From Rhizobium sp. 32-5/1 (GTDB taxonomy: Bacteria > Pseudomonadota > Alphaproteobacteria > Rhizobiales > Rhizobiaceae), in assembly GCF_029537235.1 (NCBI RefSeq), contig NZ_CP120638.1, positions 310,001 to 374,000 on the forward strand: DNA of 64,000 nucleotides, read 5' to 3'. How positions within the stretch are numbered: position 1 is the first letter of the stretch; every line of letters starts with the position of its first letter. The translations under genes and the position numbers were made by a program. Positions 39,066-49,711 of this stretch are shown here, one piece after another. The notes under the pieces were generated by a model that searched no databases, was not told the origin of the DNA, and saw nothing but the letters and a program-made list of their open reading frames with translations.

Positions 39066-39787
39066 TCAATTGTCGGTTACGATGGTGCCGCGACCGCCGC
39101 CGGTCAAGATTTCCGCGAATCCACCCTTCTCATGGATGGAGAAGACGATGATCGGAATGCTGTTTTCGCGCGCCAGCGCCACGGCGGCGACGTCCATGAC
39201 GGCCAGCCCCTTGTTTAGCACTTCGCTATGCGTGAGGCGGTCGAAGCGGGTGGCAGCCGGATCCTTCTTCGGATCGGCGGAGTAGATGCCATCAACCTGC
39301 GTGCCTTTGAAGATTGCCTCAGCGCCCATTTCTGCTGCTCGCAAGGCGGCTGCCGAATCGGTCGTGAAAAACGGATTGCCCGTGCCGCCGGCAAAGATAA
39401 CAACGCGGCCGAGCGACAGATGGTAGAGCGTCGCGCGCTGGGAAAACTCTCGCAGATTTCCGGCATGGCGATGGCGGACAGAACGACCGTGTCGATATTC
39501 TGTTTGCGGAGCGAAGTGGCGAGCGCAAGCGCGTTGATCACGGTTGCCAGCATGCCCATATGGTCGCCGGTAACCCGATCGCCGCCCTTGGACGCGACGG
39601 CCACGCCGCGAAAGATGTTGCCGCCTCCGACTACCACGCCGACTTCCACGCCCATCGCACGAGCTTCTGCGATATCGGAAGCAATGCGATCGGCGACCGC
39701 AACGTCGATCCCAAATCCCTGGCTTCCCATCAGGGCTTCGCCCGAGGCTTTCAGCAGCACGCGTTTGTAGAGAGGTTTGGCCGACAT
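39066..39787 (-). CDS. pyrH: Uridylate kinase (frame interrupted)
   Basis: UMP kinase of the amino acid kinase family, making UDP in pyrimidine synthesis. The N-terminal part has [25 protein letters not shown] and [16 protein letters not shown]; the C-terminal part has [20 protein letters not shown] and [15 protein letters not shown]. The frame changes at 39443-39446 (four A on the plus strand); one more T on the coding strand restores [14 protein letters not shown]. The start [10 protein letters not shown] at 39787 matches the family. The gene is essential, so the interruption is probably a sequence error. Confidence 0.9.
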
Positions 39788-39911
39788 CGTCACTCCTGAA
39801 AAGAAGGCTACATGCGCGCGGCATGCGAAAAATGAATACGATTGACAGGGCTCATGCCGGCCGCATGGCAATCCACGGGCGACGGAGACCAATGATGAAG
39901 CCGGATACACG

Positions 39912-39946
39912 AAGGGCACCGCGTTGTCACGCGATGCCCTTTTGTT
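39912..39946. terminator. Hairpin between tsf and pyrH
   Basis: Stem GGGCACCGCG / CGCGATGCCC with one bulge and a six-base loop. The T-rich tail is on the plus-strand side; on the minus strand, where tsf and pyrH are read, only two T follow. It may be a weak attenuator or a processing site. Confidence 0.45.
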
Positions 39947-39967
39947 TTCCCAATCAGGATGAAGAAA

Positions 39968-40894
39968 TCAGCCCTTGGCGACAGCAGCCACTTCAGCGGC
40001 GAAATCGCTTTCTTCCTTTTCGACACCTTCGCCGAGGAGAAGACGGGCCATGCCGGTCACTTCGATCGGCGCGCCGACCGTCTTTTCAGCTTCCTTGATC
40101 GCCGCTTCGACTGTCAGCTCAGGGTTCATGACGAAAGCCTGCGAGAGAAGAGCGACTTCTTCGAAGAACTTGCGCATGCGACCATCAACCATCTTTTCGA
40201 TGATGTTGTCCGGCTTGCCGGAAGCGCGCGACTGCTCGATGAAGATGTTGCGCTCGCGCTCGGCGACAGCCGGGTCGACTTCGCTCGAACGGATAGCCAG
40301 CGGGTTGGTCGCCGCGACATGCATGGCAACCTGGCGGCCGATTGTGTTCAGGGCATCCTTGTCACCGGTCGACTTCAGGGCGATGAGAACGCCGAGCTTG
40401 CCAAGACCGTCAGCAACAGCATTGTGGACATAGGTGGCAACAACGCCGTCTTCAACGGATAGCAGAGCAGCGCGACGCAGAGCCATGTTCTCGCCGATCG
40501 TTGCGATCGCATCGGTGATGCTTTCGCCGACAGACTTGCCGGTGGCCGGGTAGTTGGCGGCGCTGATCGTTTCGACAGTACCGTCGGTTTCAATGGCAAC
40601 CTTGGCGATGCCACGGACGAGATCCTGGAAGGCATCGTTACGGGCGACGAAGTCGGTCTCGGAGTTCAGTTCGATGACAACGGCCTTGGTGCCGCTGGAG
40701 GCGATACCGATCAAGCCTTCGGCAGCCGCACGGCCAGACTTCTTGTCGGCCTTGGCAATGCCCTTGGCGCGCAGCCAGTCGATCGCGGCTTCCATGTCGC
40801 CGTTGGTTTCGCCGAGTGCCTTCTTGCAATCCATCATGCCTGCGCCGGTCTTTTCGCGCAGTTCCTTCACCATTGCTGCAGTAATAGTACTCAT
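39968..40894 (-). CDS. tsf: Translation elongation factor Ts
   Basis: EF-Ts is the nucleotide exchange factor of EF-Tu. The 308-residue product has the N-terminal UBA-like domain ([20 protein letters not shown]), the exchange motif [12 protein letters not shown] and the C-terminal dimerisation domain ending in [10 protein letters not shown] and [17 protein letters not shown]. Length and order (rpsB-tsf-pyrH) are standard. Confidence 0.97.
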   Translation of the reverse strand: MSTITAAMVKELREKTGAGMMDCKKALGETNGDMEAAIDWLRAKGIAKADKKSGRAAAEGLIGIASSGTKAVVIELNSETDFVARNDAFQDLVRGIAKVAIETDGTVETISAANYPATGKSVGESITDAIATIGENMALRRAALLSVEDGVVATYVHNAVADGLGKLGVLIALKSTGDKDALNTIGRQVAMHVAATNPLAIRSSEVDPAVAERERNIFIEQSRASGKPDNIIEKMVDGRMRKFFEEVALLSQAFVMNPELTVEAAIKEAEKTVGAPIEVTGMARLLLGEGVEKEESDFAAEVAAVAKG

Positions 40895-40988
40895 CTTTTT
40901 TGCCTCTTCGTTTGTTCGTCTGGTGTGCTGCCAGAAGACCGGCGCACCACCAGGAGGATGTGGCAGGGCATGACCCCTGAATGTGACA

Positions 40989-41099
40989 TCGTGATGAAGT
41001 GATCATCACGACGGATGCACTGGAAACCGCCGGATATCGCCGGCAAACCCAGATACCAAAAAGAACAAGGCCGTTCACTTCCTCAGTCGCAAACGGCCT
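40989..41099. promoter_or_regulatory. Two stem-loops in the rpsB-tsf spacer
   Basis: The 257-base spacer holds a perfect 9-bp inverted repeat TCGTGATGA / TCATCACGA with a five-base loop (40989-41011), and nearer rpsB a stem AGGCCGTT / AACGGCCT (41068-41099) that is followed on the minus strand by TTGTTCTTTTT. The second looks like a partial terminator of rpsB; the first could be an attenuator, a processing site or part of a tsf promoter. Confidence 0.5.
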
Positions 41100-41151
41100 C
41101 GTCCTGATTTTATGGTAAGCGCCGGCGGAGCGGGTCCGCCGGCTGGCCTGA

Positions 41152-41919
41152 TCAGGCTTCGGCTGCTTCTTCGAGTGCCGGTTCGACCGGCAGTTCGGCG
41201 GAAGCGCCGAGATCGCGACCGGAAGCGCCCTGCTGACGGGCAATGCCGTCAAGCGCTGCACGCGAGATCAGATCGCAATAGAGCGAAATGGCGCGCGAAG
41301 CGTCGTCGTTGCCGGGGATCGGGTAATCGATGCGGTCCGGGTCGCAGTTCGAATCGATGATCGCGACGACCGGGATGCCGAGACGCTTTGCTTCGTCGAT
41401 GGCGATCGATTCCTTGTTGGTGTCGATGATGAACATCAGGTCCGGAACGCCGCCCATGTCGCGGATACCGCCGAGTGCGCGGTTGAGCTTTTCACGCTCG
41501 CGCTCCAGGTTCAGGCGTTCCTTCTTGGTGAAGCCCGAAGCTTCCGAGTTCAGGATTTCGTCGAGCTTGCGCAGGCGCTGGATCGAGTTCGAAATCGTCT
41601 TCCAGTTGGTCATCATGCCGCCGAGCCAGCGCGCATTGACGTAATACTGGGCCGAACGCTTGGCAGCGTCAGCAATGATTTCGGATGCCTGGCGCTTGGT
41701 GCCGACGAACAGAACGCGGCCGCCCTTGGCTACCGTGTCGCTGACCATCTGCAGCGCGCGCGACAGCATCGGAACCGTCTGAGCGAGGTCGATGATGTGA
41801 ACGTTGGAACGATCGCCGAAGATGTACGGCTTCATTTTCGGGTTCCAGCGATGAGTCTGGTGGCCGAAGTGAACGCCAGCTTCCAGAAGCTGACGCATGC
41901 TAAAATCAGGCAATGCCAT
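41152..41919 (-). CDS. rpsB: 30S ribosomal protein S2
   Basis: Ribosomal protein S2 with the conserved start [20 protein letters not shown], then [28 protein letters not shown] and the [17 protein letters not shown] segment. The start at 41919 gives 255 residues and is preceded by a GGAG-type site; the longer open frame from 42021 is not part of the protein. It is the first gene of the rpsB-tsf-pyrH-frr block. Confidence 0.97.
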   Translation of the reverse strand: MALPDFSMRQLLEAGVHFGHQTHRWNPKMKPYIFGDRSNVHIIDLAQTVPMLSRALQMVSDTVAKGGRVLFVGTKRQASEIIADAAKRSAQYYVNARWLGGMMTNWKTISNSIQRLRKLDEILNSEASGFTKKERLNLEREREKLNRALGGIRDMGGVPDLMFIIDTNKESIAIDEAKRLGIPVVAIIDSNCDPDRIDYPIPGNDDASRAISLYCDLISRAALDGIARQQGASGRDLGASAELPVEPALEEAAEA

Positions 41920-42117
41920 GCCTTTTTCTCCTTTTCCGGTTGAACCTCCGCAAGGCAAACAGCACTCTCTTCGAAAGTGCCACCGGGTGGAACTGACCGG
42001 ATTTCTCCCGGACGGCCCCAAACCTTACGTGTGGAATGGGCTGGCCATACAAGCTGTCGGCCGATAAATCAAGTCTGGATGCGGGAAATGTGACGCCTGC
42101 CTAAAAGTGGCGCCCGT

Positions 42118-42945
42118 CTACTTGCATTCCTCGGTCTTGAACATTTCGAGGTCGGCCAGTTTGCCACTCAGGACAAAATCGCCGTAGTCCATGGTCAGAT
42201 CCCGGGTGATGCCGTTGTCGTATAGCTTGAACTGCATGCGGTAGATCGGCAGGGCGTCGCCGCTCGCCTCATCGTTGAAATAGGCGATGTTGACAGGCCA
42301 ATAGGACTTGGCCGCCATGGCGCCTGCTTTTCCAACATCCGCGTCATCCGGCTTGGGCTGTTGCGCCTTGCCGACCATGGTGGTGGTGATCAGCGTCTTG
42401 TCGCCGGCATCCGATCCGTCGAAGATCCGCGATTCGAACAATGTTTCGCCCTTCTTCGCGCGGTCGATGACTTCCATCATATGTTCTGTCGGAAAAAGGC
42501 TTTGGGCAAGATCCACCTGTCGCTTGTCCGGCGCCGTCAGGTCGACTGTCACACCCTTGTCGGCTTCATGCGCGGAGCCGCGAACTTCCTTGTCGAGTTT
42601 CTCGTCGGTGAAGGAGCGCGTCAGAAAACGAAAGTTGCCACTCTTGATGTCTTCATAGGTAGTCGTCTGCTGATCGGTCAACTTGACCTCGTCGCCGGTA
42701 TCGACCTGCGTCACGAAGCGGAAACTAACTGTATAGCCTTCGCAGGCGGATCCGTTGAATTCATAGACCATACGCCCATACATGCCGGCAATGCCGGAGC
42801 GATCGGAGGCATCCTTCAGTTCCAGGTCATAGACGGCACGATGCGGCACGAGGATGCTGGCCGAAGCCGCACCGGCGCCGCCGGATGTCATGACAAAGAA
42901 ACAAGCCCCTGCCACACTGGCTGAGACAAAGTCTGAACGAAACAT
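42118..42945 (-). CDS. eipB: Cell envelope integrity protein EipB (DUF1849)
   Basis: EipB is a conserved alphaproteobacterial periplasmic protein with a beta-spiral fold, shown in Brucella to protect against envelope stress and to act with TPR proteins. The 275-residue product has a signal peptide, the hallmark VPHRAVYDLELKDASDRSGI and GRMVYEFNGSACEGYTVSFR, and two cysteines (SACEGY and the terminal TEECK) that match the conserved disulfide pair of the family. The start MFRSDFVSAS at 42945 follows an AGGAGG site. It is divergent from ridA. Confidence 0.85.
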   Translation of the reverse strand: MFRSDFVSASVAGACFFVMTSGGAGAASASILVPHRAVYDLELKDASDRSGIAGMYGRMVYEFNGSACEGYTVSFRFVTQVDTGDEVKLTDQQTTTYEDIKSGNFRFLTRSFTDEKLDKEVRGSAHEADKGVTVDLTAPDKRQVDLAQSLFPTEHMMEVIDRAKKGETLFESRIFDGSDAGDKTLITTTMVGKAQQPKPDDADVGKAGAMAAKSYWPVNIAYFNDEASGDALPIYRMQFKLYDNGITRDLTMDYGDFVLSGKLADLEMFKTEECK

Positions 42946-43095
42946 CCGTTTCCTCCTGTTGGACTCGCCAGCGATGTTATAAGAACGCATTCGGCGAAAG
43001 CGAGGCATGCCCCGTGAAGGGTACATTATCACTTCATGGATTTTGCTTTGCATGCAGCATTTGAAAACAAAAGACAACAATCACCGGAGTTATCC

Positions 43096-43563
43096 ATGTC
43101 CGTAGAGATCGAAGCACGCATCAGAGACTTAGGGATCACCCTGCCGCAGGCCGCCGCACCGGCTGCCAACTACGTGCCCTACGTGATCAGCGGATCGCAT
43201 CTTTATATCTCTGGGCAGCTGCCAATGGACAACGGCAAGATCGGCGTGACGGGTCACCTCGGCAAGGATGTGGACGTGGCTTCGGGCCAGCGCGCAGCCG
43301 AACTTTGCGCGATCAACATTCTGGCCCAGGCAAAGGCGGCGCTCGGCGGCGACCTCGGTCGTATCGGCCGGATCGTCAAGATCAACGGTTTTGTTGCCTC
43401 CGCACCTGATTTCATCGAGCAGCATCTGGTGATCAACGGTGCATCCAACCTTCTGGTGAAGATCCTCGGCGATGCCGGCATCCATGCCCGCGCCGCCGTG
43501 GGCATGGCCTCCCTGCCCTTCAACGCCGCCGTCGAGATCGACGCCATCATCGAAATCGCCTGA
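43096..43563 (+). CDS. RidA family protein
   Basis: A Rid/YjgF/YER057c family protein of 155 residues, the longer subgroup. RidA itself hydrolyses reactive enamine/imine intermediates; members of this subgroup are less well characterised. Visible family features are YISGQLPMDNGKIG, the AAELCAINILAQAKAAL helix and GMASLPFNAAVEIDAIIEIA at the end. The start MSVEIEARI at 43096 has a CGGAG site. It is followed by a glycerophosphodiesterase after 16 bases. Confidence 0.87.
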   Translation: MSVEIEARIRDLGITLPQAAAPAANYVPYVISGSHLYISGQLPMDNGKIGVTGHLGKDVDVASGQRAAELCAINILAQAKAALGGDLGRIGRIVKINGFVASAPDFIEQHLVINGASNLLVKILGDAGIHARAAVGMASLPFNAAVEIDAIIEIA

Positions 43564-43579
43564 TCAGGATCGCATCCCC

Positions 43580-44305
43580 ATGAAAGACCTGTCCTGGCTG
43601 ACAGCACAGCCGGTCGCCCATCGCGGCTACCACGACATGAACAAGACCATCTGGGAGAACACGCTCCCGGCCTTTTCCCGCGCCGTCGAAGCCGGTTTCG
43701 CCATCGAATGCGACCTGCAATACACCGCCGACAGCGTTCCGGTCGTCTTTCACGACGACGACATGCAGCGGCTGTGCGGCATCAAGGGCGATATTCGCGC
43801 CAGGACGGCCGGAGAACTCGGACTAACCGCCATCGGCGGAACGACCGACAAGGTACCGACGCTTGGTGCCCTGCTGCGGCTGGTCAAGGGCCGGGTGCCG
43901 ATCATTCTCGAACTGAAAGGCCGCAAGGGCGACGACGAGGGCTTTGCCGCCGCCGTCCTCGAAGCACTGGAAGACTATTCCGGTCCCGTCGCGCTGATGA
44001 GCTTCGATCACTGGCTGTTGAAGGACCTGAAGGCGCTCGACCCCGCGGTTCCGATCGGACTGACGGCGGAAGGCGCCAAACCCGACACATTTGTCGTTCA
44101 CGAAGAAGCGATGCAGCTCGGGCTTGATTTCATTTCCTATTTTTACGGGCATCTGCCAAATTCCTTCATCACGAAGCAAAGGTCGATGCGCATGCCTGTT
44201 ATCACTTGGACGGTCCGTGACGACGCAGGGGTCGAACGCACCTTCGCGGAGGCCGACCAGATGACGTTCGAAGGCTTCGATCCAAGAGAAAAGGTCATCG
44301 CGTAA
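43580..44305 (+). CDS. Glycerophosphodiester phosphodiesterase family protein
   Basis: A TIM-barrel GDPD enzyme that splits glycerophosphodiesters into glycerol-3-phosphate and an alcohol. The metal and catalytic residues are visible in AHRGYHDMNKTIWENTLPAF, AIECDLQYTADSVPVVFHDD and IILELKGRKG. The 241-residue length is normal for cytoplasmic GDPDs and no signal peptide is seen. The ATG at 43580 follows ridA closely, suggesting an operon with ridA and the next two genes. Confidence 0.9.
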   Translation: MKDLSWLTAQPVAHRGYHDMNKTIWENTLPAFSRAVEAGFAIECDLQYTADSVPVVFHDDDMQRLCGIKGDIRARTAGELGLTAIGGTTDKVPTLGALLRLVKGRVPIILELKGRKGDDEGFAAAVLEALEDYSGPVALMSFDHWLLKDLKALDPAVPIGLTAEGAKPDTFVVHEEAMQLGLDFISYFYGHLPNSFITKQRSMRMPVITWTVRDDAGVERTFAEADQMTFEGFDPREKVIA

Positions 44306-44308
44306 GGC

Positions 44309-45508
44309 ATGGCAGGCGACGTCAGGATCTCGCATCGAAACGTCCTTCAAGGATATTTCCCCGGAGAGCTGGAACACGCTGTCCGGGGCCTCGAAAGGTC
44401 AATCCGGGGCCGCTTACAATCCCTTCGTCTCGCATGCCTATCTCTCGTCGCTGGAAGAGTCCGGCTCGGCCACCGCCGTAACCGGATGGCTCGGCCAGCA
44501 CCTGCTGCTCGAAAATGACGCGGATACGCTTGATGGCGCGCTCATCTGCTACATGAAAAACCACAGCCAGGGCGAATACGTCTTCGATCACGCCTGGGCC
44601 GACGCTTTCGAGCGGGCCGGCGGGCGCTATTACCCCAAGCTGCAGTGCTCGGTGCCCTTCACACCGGCCACCGGCCCTCGCCTGCTGCATGCCGCTGGAA
44701 GCGACCAAAGCGCGGTGCAGGCAGGTCTCGCTGCCGGCCTCAAGGAACTCGCGCGGCGACATTCGATCTCCTCGGCGCATGTCACCTTCCTGCCGGCTGA
44801 CGAGGTTTCAGCGCTTGAGGATTCCGGCTTCCTGCATCGCACCGACCAGCAATTCCATTTTGCCAATGCCGGCTACGGTTGCCATGACGACTTCCTGGAG
44901 ACGCTTGCGTCGCGCAAGCGTAAGGCCTTGAAGAAGGAGCGTCGCGCAGCACTGGAAAATGGCATCAGCATCGACTGGTTGACGGGCAAGGACCTGACGG
45001 AAGAGATCTGGGATCAGTTTTTCGCCTTCTATTCCGACACCGGCAGCCGCAAGTGGGGCCGTCCCTATCTGACGCGCAAATTCTACTCGCTGATCGGCGA
45101 GCGCATGGCCGACGATATTCTGCTTGTCATGGCCAAGCGAGACGGCCGCTATATCGCCGGCGCCATCAACTTCATCGGTGGCGATGCGCTTTACGGCCGC
45201 CACTGGGGGCGATCGAGGATCATCCCTTCCTGCACTTCGAGGTCTGCTATCATCAGGCGATCGATTTCGCGATTGCCAAGGGACTGGCCCGCGTCGAGGC
45301 CGGCGCACAAGGCGAACACAAGCTCGCCCGCGGCTACCTGCCGGTCACGACCCATTCGGCCCATTTCATCACGCATCCGGGGCTGTCCCGCGCCGTCGCC
45401 GATTATCTCAGGCGTGAGCGCCAGGAGGTCGAGCAGATCGGCGAAATCCTCAGCGACCACAGCCCGTTCCGCAAAGGCGAGCGGCAGGATCCGGATCGCG
45501 ACGATTGA
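44309..45508 (+). CDS. FemAB-like / GNAT acyltransferase, DUF482 (frame interrupted)
   Basis: A protein of the FemAB-like group sometimes named peptidoglycan biosynthesis/recognition, within the GNAT fold. The first part reads SPESWNTLSGASKGQ, AYNPFVSHAYLSSLEESGS and later FYSDTGSRKWGRPYLTRKFY. One more G in the run at 45205-45209 joins it to AIEDHPFLHFEVCYHQAIDF and GEHKLARGYLPV, ending at 45508. Without this the frame runs into the downstream HIT gene as a false fusion. The N-terminal start is unclear: ATG 44309 (MAGDVRIS) is one frame off the main body, so another one-base error near 44332 is possible. Substrate unknown. Confidence 0.75.
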
Positions 45509-45548
45509 CGGATCTCGATGTATATCAAGATTTCAGGGAGACAGATCG

Positions 45549-45980
45549 ATGACCAGCGCCAGCTATGACACCGGCAATATTTTCGCCAAAATCCTGCGCG
45601 GCGAAATTCCCGCGCACAAGGTTTATGAAGACGAGGCAACGCTGGCCTTCATGGATGTCATGCCGCAGGCGGAAGGCCATGTTCTCGTCATCCCGAAGGC
45701 CACATCGCGCAACATTCTCGATGCGGAGCCGGCAAACCTTGCCGCTTTGATTGCGGTCGTCCAGAAAGTGGCCGTCGCAGCGCAGGACGCCTTCGACGCC
45801 GACGGCATAACGATCATGCAGTTCAACGAGGCGCCGGCCGGACAATCAGTCTTCCACCTGCATTTCCACGTCATTCCGCGCAAGGAAGGCGCCGCGCTGA
45901 AGCCGCATTCGGGCAAGATGGAAGATAGCGCAGTGCTTGCAGCCAATGCAGCAAAGATCCGGGCGGCTTTTGCCGGCTGA
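45549..45980 (+). CDS. HIT family protein (HINT-like hydrolase)
   Basis: A histidine-triad nucleotide hydrolase of 143 residues. The triad is HLHFHVIP, preceded by VYEDEATLAFMDVMPQAEGH and VIPK. HINT-type proteins split AMP-lysine or other nucleoside phosphoramidates. A GGGAG site precedes the ATG at 45549. It is the last gene of the ridA-GDPD-FemAB-HIT group and converges with azlD. Confidence 0.92.
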   Translation: MTSASYDTGNIFAKILRGEIPAHKVYEDEATLAFMDVMPQAEGHVLVIPKATSRNILDAEPANLAALIAVVQKVAVAAQDAFDADGITIMQFNEAPAGQSVFHLHFHVIPRKEGAALKPHSGKMEDSAVLAANAAKIRAAFAG

Positions 45981-46001
45981 CCAAACCGGTTATCGCCGCG
46001 T

Positions 46002-46346
46002 TCAGAAACCCAGCCAGAGCAGCCCGGTCGCCAGGACGGCAATCGCCGTGGCGATGCCCACGGCGGGCTTCTGGCGTCCGACGAAAAAGGCGATCGTGCC
46101 GATGATGACCGCGCCCAAGCGAAGCCAGAGCGGCGACTGCTCAAGCACGCCGGTCGGATAGAGGATGAGCTTGGCGACGACGGCAGCGACCAGTGCCGTC
46201 GCCACCGCCCTCACCCAGTTCAGCGCCTCGGAATCCTCCTTCAGCCGGTTGCCGGCCACCACGCCAAGCCATCGCCAGATATCCGTCGCCAGCCAGCCGG
46301 CGATTGCGATGAAGAGATAAGCCCACCAGCCGTCGTCCCAGCTCAT
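46002..46346 (-). CDS. azlD: AzlD domain-containing protein
   Basis: A 114-residue membrane protein with about four hydrophobic helices (GWWAYLFIAIAGWLATDIW at the start, AVIIGTIAFFVGRQKPAVG near the end). AzlD proteins pair with AzlC as a branched-chain amino acid exporter. The ATG at 46346 overlaps the azlC stop (ATGA), showing translational coupling. Confidence 0.82.
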   Translation of the reverse strand: MSWDDGWWAYLFIAIAGWLATDIWRWLGVVAGNRLKEDSEALNWVRAVATALVAAVVAKLILYPTGVLEQSPLWLRLGAVIIGTIAFFVGRQKPAVGIATAIAVLATGLLWLGF

Positions 46347-47080
46347 GCCCGCACCTCCCGGCGCTTGCGCCATGTCCGCTCCAGCGCCCAGGCCAATGTT
46401 CCGCCCCCGGCACCGGCAAGGAGAATGTCGAATTCCGGCGCCAGCCAGTAGAACAGCGGCCCGGCGACAAGGCCGATCGCCAGCGCCACATAGATGACCG
46501 GATGCCGGGCGGAACTCCAGATAGACGCCAGAAAATAGACCGGCGTCAGGAAGAACAGGCAGCCGGCGACAACAGGCGGAAACTCGGCAACGAAGCGGTA
46601 GACAAGCGCCACCAGCGCCATATTGGCCAGAACCAGCGTGATGCCGAAGCCGGCGAAGAAGGTGACACGATGCTGGCGTGGGACGGCTTGAACACGCTCC
46701 ATGGCAAAAACCCAAGCGGTGATCGCGACAAAATGCGAGAGAACAAGCAGGAGCCAGGTGGGGGTGCGGGTCGTGCGGATTTCCGGGACGAGTGCCGCCA
46801 CCATCGGCATCAGCCGGATCGAGGAGAGTGTTACGGCAATGAACGCCGTCAACAGGTTTGCTCCGCTCATGATCGAACTGACAAGGATCACCTTGGCCGG
46901 CAGCGCCCAGACGGCGCCGATCATGAAAATCACCTGCTCCAGCGGCGCACCGGCCTGAGCGGTGAAGGCGCAGAAGCCGACGAAGGACAGCATCAGGATC
47001 ATTGCCGGCAGGCTGACGATGCCGCGCATGCCGGCGAGAAACCACGCGCGGCCCGTTCCCTCGTCCCGGCTCTCTTCCAT
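46343..47080 (-). CDS. azlC: AzlC family ABC-independent amino acid exporter subunit
   Basis: A 245-residue integral membrane protein of the AzlC family, the large subunit of a branched-chain amino acid export pair. Typical features are GMRGIVSLPAMILMLSFVGF near the start, IFMIGAVWALPAKVI and RLMPMVAALVPEIRT, which is the family hallmark. The ATG at 47080 is preferred to a TTG at 47092. It overlaps azlD by four bases. Confidence 0.87.
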   Translation of the reverse strand: MEESRDEGTGRAWFLAGMRGIVSLPAMILMLSFVGFCAFTAQAGAPLEQVIFMIGAVWALPAKVILVSSIMSGANLLTAFIAVTLSSIRLMPMVAALVPEIRTTRTPTWLLLVLSHFVAITAWVFAMERVQAVPRQHRVTFFAGFGITLVLANMALVALVYRFVAEFPPVVAGCLFFLTPVYFLASIWSSARHPVIYVALAIGLVAGPLFYWLAPEFDILLAGAGGGTLAWALERTWRKRREVRA

Positions 47081-47161
47081 CCGAACTTCCAAATATGCAA
47101 TCCCCGCAAAAATCAGTGCCGGACGATGACGCCCGGCACTGATCGATCGTTGCGGCTCCGC

Positions 47162-49701
47162 TTACTTCTTGCGCGGAACCTTGGGCACTGTGCGACCCCT
47201 GCGAGGGCTTTCGGGCGTCTCGTCTGCGGGCGGCACTGCCGTTGTTACCTCCGGCTCGGTCACCGCTGCGGCCTTGACCGCCTTTTTCGGCTTTGCCTTG
47301 GTCTCAGGCTCGGCGCCGACGGTTTCGACTTCACGGATCTTTGCCGCCTTGGCAGGCTTGCGAACCGGATTGACGACTTCGGCCTTCGGCTTGATCCGAG
47401 CGGTTTCCGGAACCGAATCGAGGATCAGGCCCTTGCTGCCATCCGGTTTCGTGCCAACGGTGACCTTGACGACACCGCCCTTCTTGAGCTTGCCGAACAG
47501 GATCTCATCGGCCAGCGGCTTCTTGATGCTTTCCTGGATGACACGCGACAGTGGCCGGGCACCCATCTTTTCGTCATAGCCCTTCTCGGCCAGCCAGGCG
47601 ATCGCTTCTTCCTGCAGGTCGAAGGTGACGTTGCGTTCGGCAAGCTGCGTTTCGAGCTGCATGACGAACTTCTGCACGACTTGATGGATGACCTGCGTCG
47701 GCAGCGAGGCAAACGGGATCACCGCATCGAGACGGTTGCGGAATTCAGGCGTGAACAGGCGGTTGAGGGCCTCCACGTCGTCGCCCTCGCGCTTGGCCGA
47801 GCCGAAACCGAATGCGGCCTTGGCCATTTCCGATGCGCCCGCATTGGTCGTCATGATCAGGATGACGTTGCGGAAATCGATCTTCTTGCCGTTGTGGTCG
47901 GTGAGAGAGCCATGGTCCATGACCTGCAACAGGATGTTGAACAGATCCGGATGCGCTTTCTCGATTTCATCGAGCAGCAGGACGGAATGCGGATGCTGGT
48001 CGATACCATCGGTCAGCAAGCCGCCCTGGTCGAAGCCGACATAGCCGGGAGGGGCACCGAGCAGGCGCGAAACCGTGTGCCGCTCCATGTATTCCGACAT
48101 GTCGAAGCGGATCAGTTCCACGCCGAGTGATGCAGCCAACTGCTTGGCAACTTCCGTCTTGCCGACGCCGGTCGGGCCGGAGAAGACATAGGAGCCGATC
48201 GGCTTGTTGGGCTCGCGCAGGCCAGCACGGGCCAGCTTGATCGCCGATGACAGCGCTTCAATGGCGAGATCCTGGCCATAGACCACCGAGCGCAGTTCCT
48301 TTTCCAGATTGGCGAGAACAGTCTCGTCGTCCTTGGAAACGGTTTTCGGCGGGATACGGGCCATCGTGGCGATCGTCGCCTCGATTTCCTTCTCGGTGAT
48401 CAGCTTGCGGCGCTTACCGACAGGCAGCAGCATCTGCGCCGCACCGGTCTCGTCGATCACGTCGATCGCCTTGTCCGGCAGCTTGCGGTCATTGATGTAG
48501 CGGGCCGAAAGCTCAACCGCCGACTTGATCGCCTCGTTGGAATATTTCAGCTTGTGATAGTCTTCGAAATACGGCTTCAGCCCCTTCATGATGGCGATTG
48601 CATCATCGATGCTCGGCTCCACGACGTCGATCTTCTGGAAGCGACGCACAAGCGCCCGGTCCTTCTCGAAGAACTGACGGTATTCCTTGTAGGTGGTCGA
48701 GCCGATGCAGCGGATCGCCCCCGAGGACAAAGCCGGCTTCAAAGGTTGGACGCGTCCATGGCACCGCCGGACGTCGCACCGGCACCAATGACGGTGTGGA
48801 TCTCGTCGATGAACAGCACGGCGCCCGGATACTCCTCGAGTTCCTTGACCACCTGCTTCAGACGCTCCTCGAAATCGCCGCGATAGCGGGTGCCGGCAAG
48901 CAGCGTGCCCATGTCGAGCGAAAAGATCGTCGCATCCTGAAGCGCTTCCGGAACCTTCTTCTCGACGATGCGCTTGGCGAGGCCTTCGGCGATCGCCGTC
49001 TTGCCGACGCCCGGATCGCCGACGTAAAGCGGATTGTTCTTCGAGCGACGGCACAGGATCTGGATTGTCCGGTTGACTTCGGAGTGGCGTCCGATCAGCG
49101 GATCGATCTTGCCGACCTTGGCCTTCTCATTGAGGTTGACGCAATAGGCCGTCAGGGCGTCCTGCTGCTTCTTGGCGCCCTGTTCGTCCTGGTCACGGGG
49201 TGCCTTCTGCTCGGATTCCGGCTCGTCGCCGCCGCGCGGCGGCCGTTGTTCCGAGGCGCCGGGACGCTTGCCTATGCCATGCGAGATGAAGTTGACGGCG
49301 TCGTAACGCGTCATCTCCTGCTCCTGCAGGAAATAGGCCGCGTGGCTCTCGCGCTCGGCAAAGATCGCGACCAGCACGTTGGCACCGGTCACCTCTTCGC
49401 GCCCGGACGACTGGACGTGAATGACGGCGCGCTGGATGACCCGCTGGAAGCCGGCCGTGGGTTTGGAATCCTCGTCATAGCCCGTGACCAGATTGCCGAG
49501 TTCATTGTCGACATAATCGGACACGGTCTTGCGCAAGCTGTCGAGATTGACGTTGCAGGCGCCCATGACGGCTGCTGCATCCGCGTCATCGATCAATGCC
49601 AACAGAAGGTGCTCGAGCGTCGCATATTCGTGGTGGCGCTCATTGGCCAAAGTCAGAGCCTGATGCAACGCCTTTTCAAGGCTTGTTGAAAATGTTGGCA
49701 C
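47162..49701 (-). CDS. clpA: ATP-dependent Clp protease ATP-binding subunit ClpA (frame interrupted)
   Basis: ClpA is the AAA+ unfoldase of ClpAP, which receives N-degron substrates from ClpS. The N domain starts [19 protein letters not shown]1 has [15 protein letters not shown] and [12 protein letters not shown]2 has [15 protein letters not shown] and [12 protein letters not shown]. The frame changes at 48741-48743: one extra T on the coding strand restores [14 protein letters not shown] Lys/Ala/Pro-rich tail of about 80 residues ends VPKVPRKK, as in other rhizobial ClpA. The upstream clpS is 10 bases away. Confidence 0.93.
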
Positions 49702-49711
49702 GTTCAGTTCC

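Noticed and set aside
44553..45980. Apparent fusion of a FemAB-like acyltransferase with a HIT protein
   Set aside because: The linking part is the wrong frame of the acyltransferase. One base in the G run at 45205-45209 restores the true C-terminus and a separate HIT gene with its own ribosome binding site.
46502..48130. An open frame of about 540 codons opposite azlC and clpA
   Set aside because: It spans two unrelated genes on the other strand and their intergenic space, with biased composition. It is a shadow frame.
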